This document shows, in pieces, positions 41,680 to 51,040 of a stretch of 64,000 nt of DNA. Origin of the DNA: CAZEJS01 sp964512645. GTDB taxonomy: Bacteria; Actinomycetota; Geothermincolia; Fen-727; Anoxymicrobiaceae. Location of the stretch: positions 111,687-175,686 of the forward strand of contig CAZEJS010000002.1 of the NCBI GenBank assembly GCA_964512645.1, read 5' to 3'. How positions within the stretch are numbered: the stretch's first letter is position 1; each line of letters opens with the position of its first letter. The translations under genes and the position numbers were made by a program. The notes under the pieces were generated by a model, which ran no database searches, was not told the origin of the DNA, and worked only from the letters and a program-made list of their open reading frames with translations.

Positions 41680-43275
41680 TCAGCCCGCGGCAGGTCCTTC
41701 CCCCTTGACCTCCTCGTAGAGCACCTTCTTCATCACTTTACCGAGGGGGCTCAGCGGCAGGGCGTCCCGGAAGACGACCTGGCCGGGCACCTTGTACCTG
41801 GCGAGGCGCTCGGTGCACCACCGCTTTATCTCCTCCTCGGTGACCACCGGCTCGTACCCCGGCATCGGCACGATGTAAGCCCTGCCGACCTCGCCCATGA
41901 CGGGGTCGTGGATCCCGATGACGGCGTTGAAGAGGACCCCCGGGTGCGACTGGATGACCTCCTCCACTTCCGGCGGGTACACGTTCTCGCCGCCCCGGAT
42001 GTACATCTCCTTCTTCCGGCCGAGGATGAAGAGGTAGCCGTCCTCGTCGAGCTTGCCCATGTCGCCGGTGTGGAGGTAACCGTCACCCGTCATCACCAGG
42101 GCCGTTTCGTCAGGCCTCTTGTAATAACCCTTCATGACCGCGTCGGACTTGACGCAGATCTCGCCCTCCTCCCCCGGCGGGAGGAACATGCCCTCCTCGT
42201 TCATGATGGCTATCTCCACTCCCTCGTTGGCTTTGCCGACGCTTGTTGACAGGACGTCCAGGGAGTTCTCCGCGGGCCGGGTGAAGGTGATGGCCCCGCT
42301 GGTCTCCGACATGCCGAAACCGTTGGTAAGGTAGATCCCGAACTTCTCTTTCGCCTGGACGAACACCTCTCTGGGCGTCGGCGCCGCGGACACCACGGCG
42401 AGCTTGACGGACGACAGGTCGTAGCTGTCGAAGTCGGGGACCATCATCATCAGGATGTACTGGGCCGCCACCTGGCCGAGCACGCTGATCTTCTCCTTCT
42501 GGATGGTCTCCATGACCTCCTGGGGATTGAACTGGTCGAGCATGACCAGTTTGCCGCCGCCGTAGAGCATGGCGATGATCGCCATCACCCCGCCCCCCAC
42601 GTGGTTGACCGGGATGTCCAGCAGCAGGGTGTCATCCCCGGTCACCCCGGTTGCCGAAAGCTGACCCCTGGCGTACGAGAGCAGGTTCTTGTGGGTGAGT
42701 TCGGCCCCCTTGGGCACCCCCGTGGTTCCCGATGTATAGACCATGAAAGCGGTGTCGTCTTCGCGCACGGCGCCGCGGGCGGACGCGAGCGCCTCCATGT
42801 CCGCCGGGCCGGGCTCCCCGAACAGCTCCCCGGCGGGAAGTGCGCCCGGGACGCGGTCCACCTCGGAGGGCTCCCCGATCACCACGATCGTCTTCACCAG
42901 TGGACACGAGGGCATTATCTTGTTCACGATGTCGAGGAAGTCGATCCCCGCGGCGCCCGGCACCGCGGCAAGGAACGACGAGTCGGAGTTGTTGACTATG
43001 AAGCCCGCCTCCAGCTCGCCGAACCTGACGGAAACCGGGACCGCGCAGGCCCCGAGCGAAGCCGCGGCTATGTAGCAGAATGCGTACCGCGGCGAGTTGC
43101 CCATGTAAAGGGCCACCTTGTCCCCGCGCTTCACCCCCAGCCTGTTCAGGTTAGCCGCGACCCTGTTGACGTTTTCGAGGTACTCCCGGTAGGTGATCCT
43201 CTGGTCGTGAAAGACGATCGCCTCTTTGTCCGGGTGGGCTTCCGCGTGTACCTCGAGGACCTCGTGCAGCAACAT
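41680..43275 (-). CDS. AMP-forming acyl-CoA synthetase
   Basis: 531 aa from ATG 43275, preceded by AGGAGGGG. ANL superfamily: P-loop VYTSGTTGVPKGAELTHKN, A5 region NGFGMSETSGAI, hinge GYLHTGDMGKLDEDGYLFI, YIRGGENVYPPEVEEVI and the catalytic Lys in PLSPLGKVMKK. The start LHEVLEVHAEAHPDKEAIVFHD is typical of medium/long-chain or aryl acid ligases. Activates a carboxylic acid to its CoA thioester via acyl-AMP. With the two enoyl-CoA hydratases at 61-64 kb it supports fatty-acid or aromatic-acid catabolism feeding the Etf cluster (inference). Confidence 0.93.
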   Translation of the reverse strand: MLLHEVLEVHAEAHPDKEAIVFHDQRITYREYLENVNRVAANLNRLGVKRGDKVALYMGNSPRYAFCYIAAASLGACAVPVSVRFGELEAGFIVNNSDSSFLAAVPGAAGIDFLDIVNKIMPSCPLVKTIVVIGEPSEVDRVPGALPAGELFGEPGPADMEALASARGAVREDDTAFMVYTSGTTGVPKGAELTHKNLLSYARGQLSATGVTGDDTLLLDIPVNHVGGGVMAIIAMLYGGGKLVMLDQFNPQEVMETIQKEKISVLGQVAAQYILMMMVPDFDSYDLSSVKLAVVSAAPTPREVFVQAKEKFGIYLTNGFGMSETSGAITFTRPAENSLDVLSTSVGKANEGVEIAIMNEEGMFLPPGEEGEICVKSDAVMKGYYKRPDETALVMTGDGYLHTGDMGKLDEDGYLFILGRKKEMYIRGGENVYPPEVEEVIQSHPGVLFNAVIGIHDPVMGEVGRAYIVPMPGYEPVVTEEEIKRWCTERLARYKVPGQVVFRDALPLSPLGKVMKKVLYEEVKGEGPAAG

Positions 43276-43335
43276 CGCAACCCCTCCTGTCCGCTGCCGC
43301 CTGCTCATCCCGCCGCGTCCGGCCGGCGCGGGCAG

Positions 43336-43341
43336 ATTCTA
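43336..43341 (-). promoter_or_regulatory. Putative -10 element of the acyl-CoA synthetase gene
   Basis: TAGAAT on the minus strand about 60 bases before ATG 43275, in the 43276-43411 gap. Confidence 0.35.
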
Positions 43342-43411
43342 CCACGGAGCGTGGTCCGCAAGAAGCGACGCCGGCCCTTACGGGCGGTCGTGCCCGCCGC
43401 TCCTGCCGGGC

Positions 43412-44791
43412 CTAGGCGCCGCTCACGGTGAGACCTTCGACGAGGATCGACGGGGTGCCGATGCCCCCGAGCAGCGGTGTGAACCTGAGGTCATCAGCGA
43501 TGCCGACGATCCCCCGGAGCATGCCGTCGATGGTCCCGGCTATCGTGACCTCCCTGACCGCGTGGAGGGGACGCCCATTCTCCACCCAGAGCCCCCGCGC
43601 GCCCAGCGAGACCTCTCCGGTCACCGGGTTCAGCCCGACGTGCACGCCCTGCAGCTCCATCACCCTGAACCCGGTCCCCATGGCGGATACCAGTTCGTCC
43701 GGCGTCAGGCTGCCGGGCGTCAGGAATATGTTGGTCGGCGCGACGCCCACCGGCGAGCGGTACGAGCCGCGTGCGGCGTTCCCGGTAGTGGAGGCGCCCA
43801 TGCGCCTGGCGGTGTACGTGTTGTGCAGGAAGGTGACAAGGGTCCCTTCCTCTATCAGCTTCCGTGACGCCGCCCCGACGCCCTCACCGTCGAACGGTGC
43901 GGTGCCGTACCCCCCCCGCATGAGGCCGTCGTCGGTGACGGTGACGGCGGCGGCGGCGACCTCCTCGCCGACGCGTCCGGCGAGGAACGACTTCCCCTTG
44001 ACCACCGCCTCCGCCGAGAGGGCGGCGCCGAGGACCGCCAGGACCTCCGCGGCCGGGAGATTGTCTATCAGGACCGGGAACCGTCCGGTCCCGACAGGCC
44101 TGCCGCCGAGCAAGCTCACGGCCATCGAGGACGCTTCGTCCGCGGCGGAGGCGGCGTCCAGGTCCGGGAACGAGTGTCCCGCCGTGAAGCCGAAGCCGGT
44201 CTGGGACTCCCCCTCCCTTTCAGCGATGGCGACCACGTAACCGTAGCAGGCGGAAGCCCGGTACGCCGAACGGAAACCCCTGGTGTTGGCGAGAATTACC
44301 TCTCCGGTGCTCTCGCTGTAGGCGGAGACCTCGACGGCCGCTATCCGGGGGTCGCCTTCCCGGGCGAGGCGCTCCATCTCCATCGCGAACTCGATCTTCC
44401 GGCCCGCCGGCTCGCTCTCCAGGTCGCCCAGTATTTCCAGGTCTTCGCCTGCGTACGACCCGTCCGCGGAAGCACCGGGATAGAGTTCCGGCTCGGGGAG
44501 GGCTCGCTCCGGCTCACCGGTGGTGACCCGCGCGCTCTCGACCGCGGCGGCGACGGCGGCCTCCACCCCGTCAGCGGAGAGGTCCGACGTGTAAGCGCGG
44601 CCGAGGCTGTCCCCGGCGTACACCCGCAGCCCCATCCCTCGAGAATCGGCGAGCGAGAACTTCTCGACCACGGCGTTAGCCGTGCGCACCGACAGGCCGG
44701 CGACTCTCTCCATGTAAGCCTCGGCATCGGTGGCGCCGCGCGCCGCGGCAGCCTCGAGGGCCCTGTCCAGTGGTTCAAAATCCGGTCGCAT
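43412..44791 (-). CDS. TldD/PmbA-family protein, PmbA (TldE) type
   Basis: 459 aa, start ATG 44791. Features of the non-catalytic partner PmbA/TldE: RVAGLSVRTANAVVEKFSLADSRG near the N-terminus, GMGLRVYAGDSLGRAYTSDL, VLIDNLPAAEVLAVLG, and the C-terminal GVAPTNIFLTPGSLTPDELV and LQGVHVGLNPVTGEVSLGARG. No HExxxH zinc motif, as expected for this subunit. PmbA normally works with TldD as a protease that trims modified peptides and antitoxins. TldD is not adjacent, either left or right, so its partner must be elsewhere, or the protein acts alone. Confidence 0.88.
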   Translation of the reverse strand: MRPDFEPLDRALEAAAARGATDAEAYMERVAGLSVRTANAVVEKFSLADSRGMGLRVYAGDSLGRAYTSDLSADGVEAAVAAAVESARVTTGEPERALPEPELYPGASADGSYAGEDLEILGDLESEPAGRKIEFAMEMERLAREGDPRIAAVEVSAYSESTGEVILANTRGFRSAYRASACYGYVVAIAEREGESQTGFGFTAGHSFPDLDAASAADEASSMAVSLLGGRPVGTGRFPVLIDNLPAAEVLAVLGAALSAEAVVKGKSFLAGRVGEEVAAAAVTVTDDGLMRGGYGTAPFDGEGVGAASRKLIEEGTLVTFLHNTYTARRMGASTTGNAARGSYRSPVGVAPTNIFLTPGSLTPDELVSAMGTGFRVMELQGVHVGLNPVTGEVSLGARGLWVENGRPLHAVREVTIAGTIDGMLRGIVGIADDLRFTPLLGGIGTPSILVEGLTVSGA

Positions 44792-45002
44792 GGTCTTAAG
44801 CTATCAAAGGCGCCTTCCGGTTTCCACCGCCGCCGCCGCCGATCGGGGCCGCGGCGGCCAGGCGCCACCCCCGGCCCCCCGCCGGAAGGTCCTGCCGGCT
44901 TCACGGGAACACCGCGGAGTCCCGCCGACTGCGCCGGGGCGCGTCCCCGGTCCGGGCCAAATACGTTATCATTCATGGTGACTTGCAGGAGGTGAAACGC
45001 AG

Positions 45003-46550
45003 TTGGGCGATGTTTTCTATATAACGACCCCCATCTACTATGTGAACGACCTGCCCCACATCGGGACGGCCTACACCACCCTCGCGGCGGACGTCCTGGC
45101 GCGCTTCAAGCGCCAGCAGGGCCGGAAGGTGTTCTTCCTGACCGGTGTGGACGAACACGGCCAGAAGGTGGCCCAGGCCGCCGCGGAGAAGAACCAGAGC
45201 CCCCAGGCCTGGGTGGACGGCATGGTCGCGTACTTCACGGACCTCTGGGAGCTGCTGGAGATCTCCAACGACGACTTCATTCGCACGACGCAGAACAGGC
45301 ACACGACGGTCGCTCAGCTCTTCATAGAGAAACTGAAAGCGAACGACGATGTCTACCTTGGCTCCTACGAGGGCTGGTACTGCGTGCACGACGAATCGTT
45401 TCTCCTCTCGAGCCAGCTCGTCGAAGGCGCCTGCCCTGAATGCCACCGCCCGGTCGACTGGGTCAAGGAGGAGAACTACTTTTTTCGCCTCGGGAAGTAC
45501 GCGGACAGGGTCCTCGAACACATCGAATCACATCCCGATTTCATCCAACCGGAATCGCGGCGCAACGAGGTCGTCTCGTTCATCAAGTCCGGTCTCCAGG
45601 ACCAGAGCATCACCCGCACCTCTTTCACCTGGGGCATACCGTGCCCGTTCGACGCGCGACACGTCACCTACGTATGGTTCGAGGCGCTCCTGAACTACCT
45701 CTCGGCGATAGGCTACGGGAGCGACGAAGAGCGCTTCCGGCGGACGTGGCCCGCCGACTGGCACCTGATGGGCAAGGAGATACTGAGGTTCCACGCGGTC
45801 ATATGGCCGGCGATGCTGATGGCCGCCGGCCTCCCCCTGCCGGAGCACGTCTTCGCCCACGGCTGGCTGACGGTCGAGGGACAGAAGATGTCCAAGTCGC
45901 TGGGCAACGTGGTGCGCCCGAGGGAGATCGTCGACGAGTACGGGGTGGACGCCTACCGGTACTACTTCATGCGCGAGTTCTCTTTCGGCATCGACGGCAA
46001 CTTCTCCCGCAGGACCATATTCTCCCGCTACAACGCCGAGCTCGCCAACGACCTCGGGAACCTCGAGAGCCGCGTCCTGGCGATGGCGGAGAAATACCGC
46101 GGAGGCCTGGCGCCCGGCGCCGGCGCGCCCGGCGACGAGGAGCGCGCCCTGGAGGAGAAAGCGGCCTCGGTCTTCGCCGGGGCGACCGCGAAGCTGGAGC
46201 GACTTTCCTTCAACGAGGCGCTCGCGGAGATATGGGAGTTCGTCCACGCGGTCAACAGGTACGTGGACGTCTCCGCGCCCTGGGCCCTGGCCAGAGACGA
46301 ATCCAAGCGCCTGGAGCTGGACACCGTCCTCTACAACAGCATGGAAGGGCTCAGGCAGATCGCGATGATGATATACCCGTTCATGCCCGGGACCGCCGCG
46401 AAGATCTGGGACCACCTCGGGCTCGAGGGAACCGTCGGGGGGGCTGAAATACCCGCCTCCGCCTCGTGGGGCCTCCTCCCGGCCGGCTCCGCGACGGCCA
46501 GGGGCGAAGGCCTGTTCCCGCGGAAGGAAGCCCCCGCGGAGGAGACTTGA
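45003..46550 (+). CDS. metG: Methionyl-tRNA synthetase
   Basis: 515 aa from TTG 45003, preceded by GCAGGAGGTG. Class I synthetase: HIGT at 19-22 (the HIGH box), a CP domain with CVHDESFLL and CPECHRP knuckles, WFEALLNYLSAIGY, HAVIWPAMLMAAGLPLPEHVFAHGW and KMSKS at 295-299. The anticodon-binding helical domain follows (YVDVSAPWALARDESKR). It ends near 515 without the C-terminal tRNA-binding (EMAP/Trbp111) domain. Charges initiator and elongator tRNA-Met. It heads the metG-tatD-rsmA group, a common bacterial order. Confidence 0.97.
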   Translation: MGDVFYITTPIYYVNDLPHIGTAYTTLAADVLARFKRQQGRKVFFLTGVDEHGQKVAQAAAEKNQSPQAWVDGMVAYFTDLWELLEISNDDFIRTTQNRHTTVAQLFIEKLKANDDVYLGSYEGWYCVHDESFLLSSQLVEGACPECHRPVDWVKEENYFFRLGKYADRVLEHIESHPDFIQPESRRNEVVSFIKSGLQDQSITRTSFTWGIPCPFDARHVTYVWFEALLNYLSAIGYGSDEERFRRTWPADWHLMGKEILRFHAVIWPAMLMAAGLPLPEHVFAHGWLTVEGQKMSKSLGNVVRPREIVDEYGVDAYRYYFMREFSFGIDGNFSRRTIFSRYNAELANDLGNLESRVLAMAEKYRGGLAPGAGAPGDEERALEEKAASVFAGATAKLERLSFNEALAEIWEFVHAVNRYVDVSAPWALARDESKRLELDTVLYNSMEGLRQIAMMIYPFMPGTAAKIWDHLGLEGTVGGAEIPASASWGLLPAGSATARGEGLFPRKEAPAEET

Positions 46551-47323
46551 TACCTGATTCCCACGCGCACCTCGACCTCATCGAAGCGGATTCCGCCTCG
46601 GTGATCGCCGAAGCCCGCGAAACGGGTGTGTCCCCGATCATAACCGTGGGGACAAGCGTGCCGTCGAGCCTGGCCGCCGTCGTCGCGGCCGTGGAGAACG
46701 AGCACGTCTACGCCGCTGTGGGCGTGCACCCCAACGACACCTCCGCCGCCTCGGGCGACGACATGGACAGGCTCGCGGAGATCGCCGCCTCGAGCGAGAA
46801 GGTGGTGGCGATCGGCGAGACGGGGCTCGACTTCTACCGCGAGAGGTCCCCGGTCGAGGTGCAGAAGGAGGCGTTCCGCGCTCACGCCAGGCTGGCGATC
46901 AGGCTGGGCAAACCCGTGGTCGTACACGACCGCGAAGCCCACTCCGAAACCCTGGAGCTCCTGGCCGAGGAGTTGGACGGCGAAGTCCCGGTGGTCATGC
47001 ATTGCTTCTCCGGCGGCAGGGCGGTGCTGGACGAATGCGTCCGCCGGGGATACTACCTGTCGTTCGCCGGACCTGTCACCTTCAAGAACGCCGCCCTGGC
47101 CCGGGAGATGGCGGCATTGGTCCCCGTGGACAGGCTCCTCTGCGAGACCGACGCGCCGTTCCTCTCCCCGGAGCCCCACCGGGGAAAGCCGAACGTCCCC
47201 GCCCGGGTGGTCCTGGTGGCCAGAGCCCTGGCGGCGGCGAGGGGAATGCCCGGGAGCGAAATGGACGGGCAACTGGCCGCCAACACCGCGCGCGCCTTCG
47301 GCCTGCCCGGGAAGGACGGCTGA
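46547..47323 (+). CDS. tatD: TatD-family metal-dependent deoxyribonuclease
   Basis: 258 aa from TTG 46547, which overlaps the metG stop (TTGA) and follows GGAGGAG. Metal ligands of the TatD amidohydrolase fold are in place: DSHAHLD, IGETGLDF, VVHDREAH, VMHCFSGG and CETDAPFLSP. 3'-5' DNase activity in repair or quality control is known for the family. Coupled to metG upstream and followed one base later by rsmA. Confidence 0.95.
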   Translation: MIPDSHAHLDLIEADSASVIAEARETGVSPIITVGTSVPSSLAAVVAAVENEHVYAAVGVHPNDTSAASGDDMDRLAEIAASSEKVVAIGETGLDFYRERSPVEVQKEAFRAHARLAIRLGKPVVVHDREAHSETLELLAEELDGEVPVVMHCFSGGRAVLDECVRRGYYLSFAGPVTFKNAALAREMAALVPVDRLLCETDAPFLSPEPHRGKPNVPARVVLVARALAAARGMPGSEMDGQLAANTARAFGLPGKDG

Positions 47324-47324
47324 G

Positions 47325-48233
47325 ATGACGGCCGTTCCACCGGGGGCGGGCCGCGACAAGCCCGGCAGGCTTCTGACATCACCCGCCGTGGTCAGGGAGC
47401 TCCTGACCTCGGAAGGGCTCAGGCCTCGCCGCTCCCTGGGCCAGAACTTCCTCGTCGACGCCAACGTGCTGCGCATCATCACCGACGCCACCCGGGTCTC
47501 GCACTTCGACACCGTTGTCGAGGTCGGCCCGGGCCTCGGGGCGTTGACCCAGGCCCTGGTGGAGCGGGCGGGCAGGGTCTACGCCATCGAGTCGGACCCC
47601 GCGATGGCGGCGATACTGTCACGGGAGCTGGGCTACGCGAAGAACCTCGTGGTGGTGAGGGCCGACGCGATGGTCTGCGACCTGCCCGCTCTCTGGAAAG
47701 AACGGCCCCCCGAGGGCGTCAAGATGGTCTCGAACCTGCCGTACCAGATCGCCGCTACCCTCCTGGTCGACTGGCTGCGCGACCACGACTGGCTGGCGGA
47801 GTACACGGTCATGGTCCAGCGCGAGGTGGGCGAGCGCATCCTCGCCGAGCCCGGAGGAAAGGATTACTCCTCGGCCACAGTCAAGATACGGTACAGGGCC
47901 GAGGTCTCGAAAGTCGCCAACGTGTCGCGAAACAGCTTCTACCCGCGGCCCCGCGTGGACTCCGCGGTGCTGCGTCTGGTCCGCAGGCCGCCCGGGCGGG
48001 CGCCGGACGCGGCGCCCGCCGAGGACGAGGCGTTCATGGACAGGGTTGTCACCTCGGCGTTTTCCCAGAGGCGGAAGAAGGTGGTCAACTCCGTGAGCGC
48101 GGGCATCGAGGGCGTGACGGCGCGCCGGGTCGCGCTGGCGCTGGCGGACCTGGGCATATCCCGGACCGCGCGCGCCGAGGAGCTCAACCCCGCGGAGTAC
48201 GCGGGCCTCTCCAACCTGCTGATGGAGCGCTGA
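47325..48233 (+). CDS. rsmA: 16S rRNA A1518/A1519 dimethyltransferase RsmA (KsgA)
   Basis: 302 aa, ATG 47325. Motifs: RRSLGQNFLVDANVL, SAM motif VEVGPGLGALTQALVE, IESDPAMAAIL, MVSNLPYQIAATLL (catalytic NLPY), VMVQREVGERILAEPG and FYPRPRVDSAVLRL. The C-terminal helical domain SAFSQRRKKVVNSV is complete. It dimethylates two adenosines at the 3' end of 16S rRNA. An extra Pro/Gly N-terminal segment of about 20 aa is present. Confidence 0.97.
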   Translation: MTAVPPGAGRDKPGRLLTSPAVVRELLTSEGLRPRRSLGQNFLVDANVLRIITDATRVSHFDTVVEVGPGLGALTQALVERAGRVYAIESDPAMAAILSRELGYAKNLVVVRADAMVCDLPALWKERPPEGVKMVSNLPYQIAATLLVDWLRDHDWLAEYTVMVQREVGERILAEPGGKDYSSATVKIRYRAEVSKVANVSRNSFYPRPRVDSAVLRLVRRPPGRAPDAAPAEDEAFMDRVVTSAFSQRRKKVVNSVSAGIEGVTARRVALALADLGISRTARAEELNPAEYAGLSNLLMER

Positions 48234-48283
48234 AGGTGGGCGGACGCCGCACCGTACGCACGCCCCCGGAACCGGAGGAACCA

Positions 48284-50992
48284 GTGGAAGAGACTGCCGC
48301 GGAGCAAGACAAAGTCCCCTGGCACTCGCTGCCGGTCGACGACGTCGTTTCGCGCCTGAGGACCGACCCGGGCGGCGGGCTCGATCCCGGCGAAGCCGCG
48401 CGCAGGCTCGCGAGCGCCGGCCCCAACGTCATCGCGCTGGAGAAACGCAGGCCGGCCGTGGTGAGATTCGTCCTGCAGTTCAACGACTTCATGATCTACG
48501 TGCTTCTGGCCGCCGTCGTCATCAGTGCCGCCTTCCTGCGCGAGTACGTCGACGCGATCGTGATACTGGTCATCGTCCTGGTGAACGCGGTGCTCGGCTT
48601 CGTCCAGGAGGAAAGGGCCGAACACGCGCTTCAGAAGCTCAGGGAGATGGGGGCCCCCACGGTCCAGGTTGTCCGCGGCGGGGTTGAGCGCGAGGTCCCG
48701 ACGCGCGAACTCGTCCCCGGGGACGCCATCATCCTGGAGACCGGCGACGTCGTCCCCGCCGACGCCCGGGTCGTCGAGTCGATCAACCTCCAGGCCAACG
48801 AATCGAGCATCACCGGGGAGTCCGAGGGAATCGCCAAAGACCCTCGGGCGCTCGTGGACACCGGGGCTTCGATCGGGGACCGGCGCACAATGGTATTCAG
48901 CGGCACCCACGTCGAGTACGGACGCGGGCGAGCGGTGGTGGTGGAAACGGGGCCCCGTACCCAGCTCGGGGAGATCGCCGGCATGCTCCAGGAGAGCCGT
49001 CCCGAAAGCACCCCCCTGCAGGCCGAGCTCCGCGACGTCGGGCGCCGCATAGTGTACATCTGTCTCGCCACGGTGCTGGTCGTCTTCATCGTCGGCATCG
49101 TCAGGGGCAACCCCACGGCCACCATGTTCCTTCTGGCGGTGAGTCTGGCGGTGGCGGCGATACCCGAAGGACTGCCGGCCGTAGTCACCATCACCCTGGC
49201 GCGGGGCACCCGGGTGATGGCGAGCCATAACGCGATAATCAGGAACCTGCCCGCGGTCGAGACACTGGGATCGGCGGACTACATCTGCTCGGACAAGACC
49301 GGCACGCTGACGCTGAACCGGATGAAGGTCACCGACGTCCTCTTCGCCGACACGCACCACGTCCTCGTCGGGGACGTCCTCCAGGCCGGCGACTCCTGGC
49401 GGCGTGACGCCTACGAGCAGATGGAGCGTGCGGCGGCGCTGTGCAACGATGCCCGCCGGGGACCCGAGGGCTACATCGGCGACCCGACCGAGACGGCGCT
49501 GCTCGAGGCCGCGGAGTCCGGCGGCCTCAAGAAGACCGACCTGGAACGGGTCATGCCCAGGGTCGGCGAAGTGCCCTTCGACTCGGACAGGAAGTTGATG
49601 ACCACCTTCCACCGAAGCGGCGACGGCTACCTCGCTTTCACCAAGGGCGCGGCCGAGGAGCTCCTTGCCAGGTGCGACCGCGCGTTCCTGGACGCCGGCG
49701 AGGTGGAACTGACCGACCCGGTGAAGGCCGGAGTCCTGGCCCTGACGGTGGAACTGGGCTCGCAGGCGCTGCGCACCCTTGCGGTAGCCTACCGCAGGCT
49801 GGACTCCCTGCCGGACCAGGGACAGCTCCACGGCGCGGAGCGGGGCCTGGTGTTCCTGGGGGCGTTCGCCATGAAGGACCCGCCGAGGCCGGAGGCTTTC
49901 GAGGCCCTCGAGGAGTGCCGGGGGGCCCATATCCAGGTCGCAATGATAACCGGCGACCACAAGGCGACCGCCGCGTCGGTCGCCCGCGAACTGGGGATGC
50001 TGAACCCCGGCCGGCGCCTTGTCGAGGGCTCGCAACTGGAGGAGATGGGCCCGGAAGAGCTCGAGTCCCAGGTGGAGGACATCGGGGTCTACGCCCGGGT
50101 ATCCCCCAGGCACAAGGTGAAGATCGTCGAGGCCCTAAAATCGAGAGGGCACGTGGTGGCGATGACCGGCGACGGGGTGAACGACGCGCCGGCACTCAAG
50201 CGGGCCGACATCGGCGTGGCCATGGGCGTGACCGGAACGGACGTCTCGAAAGAGGCCAGCGACATGGTGCTCGCCGACGATAATTTCGCGACGATAGTCT
50301 ACGCGGTCAGGCAGGGCCGAATTATATTCGGGAACCTGAAGAAGGCCATCTACTTCCTGCTGTCGTGCAATATCAGCGAGGTCCTCATCATATTCCTGGC
50401 CATGGTCGGCGGCCTGCCGATAGTGCTCGCGGCGGCCCAGATACTGTGGCTAAACCTGGTGACCGACGGGCTCCCGGCGCTGGCGCTTGGCGTCGACCCC
50501 CCGGAATCGGACGTAATGGAGCGGCCGCCCAGGGACGTCTCCGAGAATATCCTCGCGCCCCCAAAGCTGGCGAACCTCTTGATCATGGGACTGGTGATAA
50601 CCGCGGGCGGCCTGGCGTCGTTCCTCATCGCGTACTACTGGCTCGGTTACTCCGGGCCTGAAGGCTCGCCCGGCCTGGACATGGCGAGGACCGTGCTCTT
50701 CACCACGATGGTCCTGACCCAGGCCCTCCATTCCTTCAACCTGCGCTCCGAGACCAGGTCGTTCTTCAAGGAGACGCCCTTCAGGAACAAATGGCTCGTC
50801 GGATCGTTCTTCGCCTCGGGGCTGCTGCAACTCGGGGTACTGTATCTTCCGTTCATGCACAAGGCGTTCGGGACGGTGAACCCGACATGGCAGGCCTGGG
50901 CGGTGATCCTCGCCTGTTCGATCACCCCGGTCCTGCTCATCGACCGCGCCAAGGTCCTGCGCGCGCGTGCCGCGAAGCGCCGCGGCGCGTGA
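48284..50992 (+). CDS. P-type Ca2+-transporting ATPase (type II, SERCA-like)
   Basis: About 902 aa from GTG 48284, chosen for GGAGG 5 bases upstream; GTG 48236 would add 16 residues. Cation-ATPase N-terminus (WHSLPVDDVVSRLRTDPGGGL), A-domain loop SSITGESEGI, M4 VAAIPEGLPAVVT, phosphorylation site CSDKTGTLTLN, hinge MTGDGVNDAPALKRADIGVAMG, M5 LSCNISEVLIIFL and M6 NLVTDGLPALALG. The Glu of PEGLP, Asn and Glu of M5, and Asn/Asp of M6 match SERCA Ca2+ ligands, so Ca2+ export is the likely role rather than Na+ or H+. Follows rsmA directly; functional link unknown. Confidence 0.93.
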   Translation: MEETAAEQDKVPWHSLPVDDVVSRLRTDPGGGLDPGEAARRLASAGPNVIALEKRRPAVVRFVLQFNDFMIYVLLAAVVISAAFLREYVDAIVILVIVLVNAVLGFVQEERAEHALQKLREMGAPTVQVVRGGVEREVPTRELVPGDAIILETGDVVPADARVVESINLQANESSITGESEGIAKDPRALVDTGASIGDRRTMVFSGTHVEYGRGRAVVVETGPRTQLGEIAGMLQESRPESTPLQAELRDVGRRIVYICLATVLVVFIVGIVRGNPTATMFLLAVSLAVAAIPEGLPAVVTITLARGTRVMASHNAIIRNLPAVETLGSADYICSDKTGTLTLNRMKVTDVLFADTHHVLVGDVLQAGDSWRRDAYEQMERAAALCNDARRGPEGYIGDPTETALLEAAESGGLKKTDLERVMPRVGEVPFDSDRKLMTTFHRSGDGYLAFTKGAAEELLARCDRAFLDAGEVELTDPVKAGVLALTVELGSQALRTLAVAYRRLDSLPDQGQLHGAERGLVFLGAFAMKDPPRPEAFEALEECRGAHIQVAMITGDHKATAASVARELGMLNPGRRLVEGSQLEEMGPEELESQVEDIGVYARVSPRHKVKIVEALKSRGHVVAMTGDGVNDAPALKRADIGVAMGVTGTDVSKEASDMVLADDNFATIVYAVRQGRIIFGNLKKAIYFLLSCNISEVLIIFLAMVGGLPIVLAAAQILWLNLVTDGLPALALGVDPPESDVMERPPRDVSENILAPPKLANLLIMGLVITAGGLASFLIAYYWLGYSGPEGSPGLDMARTVLFTTMVLTQALHSFNLRSETRSFFKETPFRNKWLVGSFFASGLLQLGVLYLPFMHKAFGTVNPTWQAWAVILACSITPVLLIDRAKVLRARAAKRRGA

Positions 50993-51040
50993 CAGGATCG
51001 CTGAGGCCGCAGGCCGGGAGGGGCGGCGGAGGAGTTTCCG

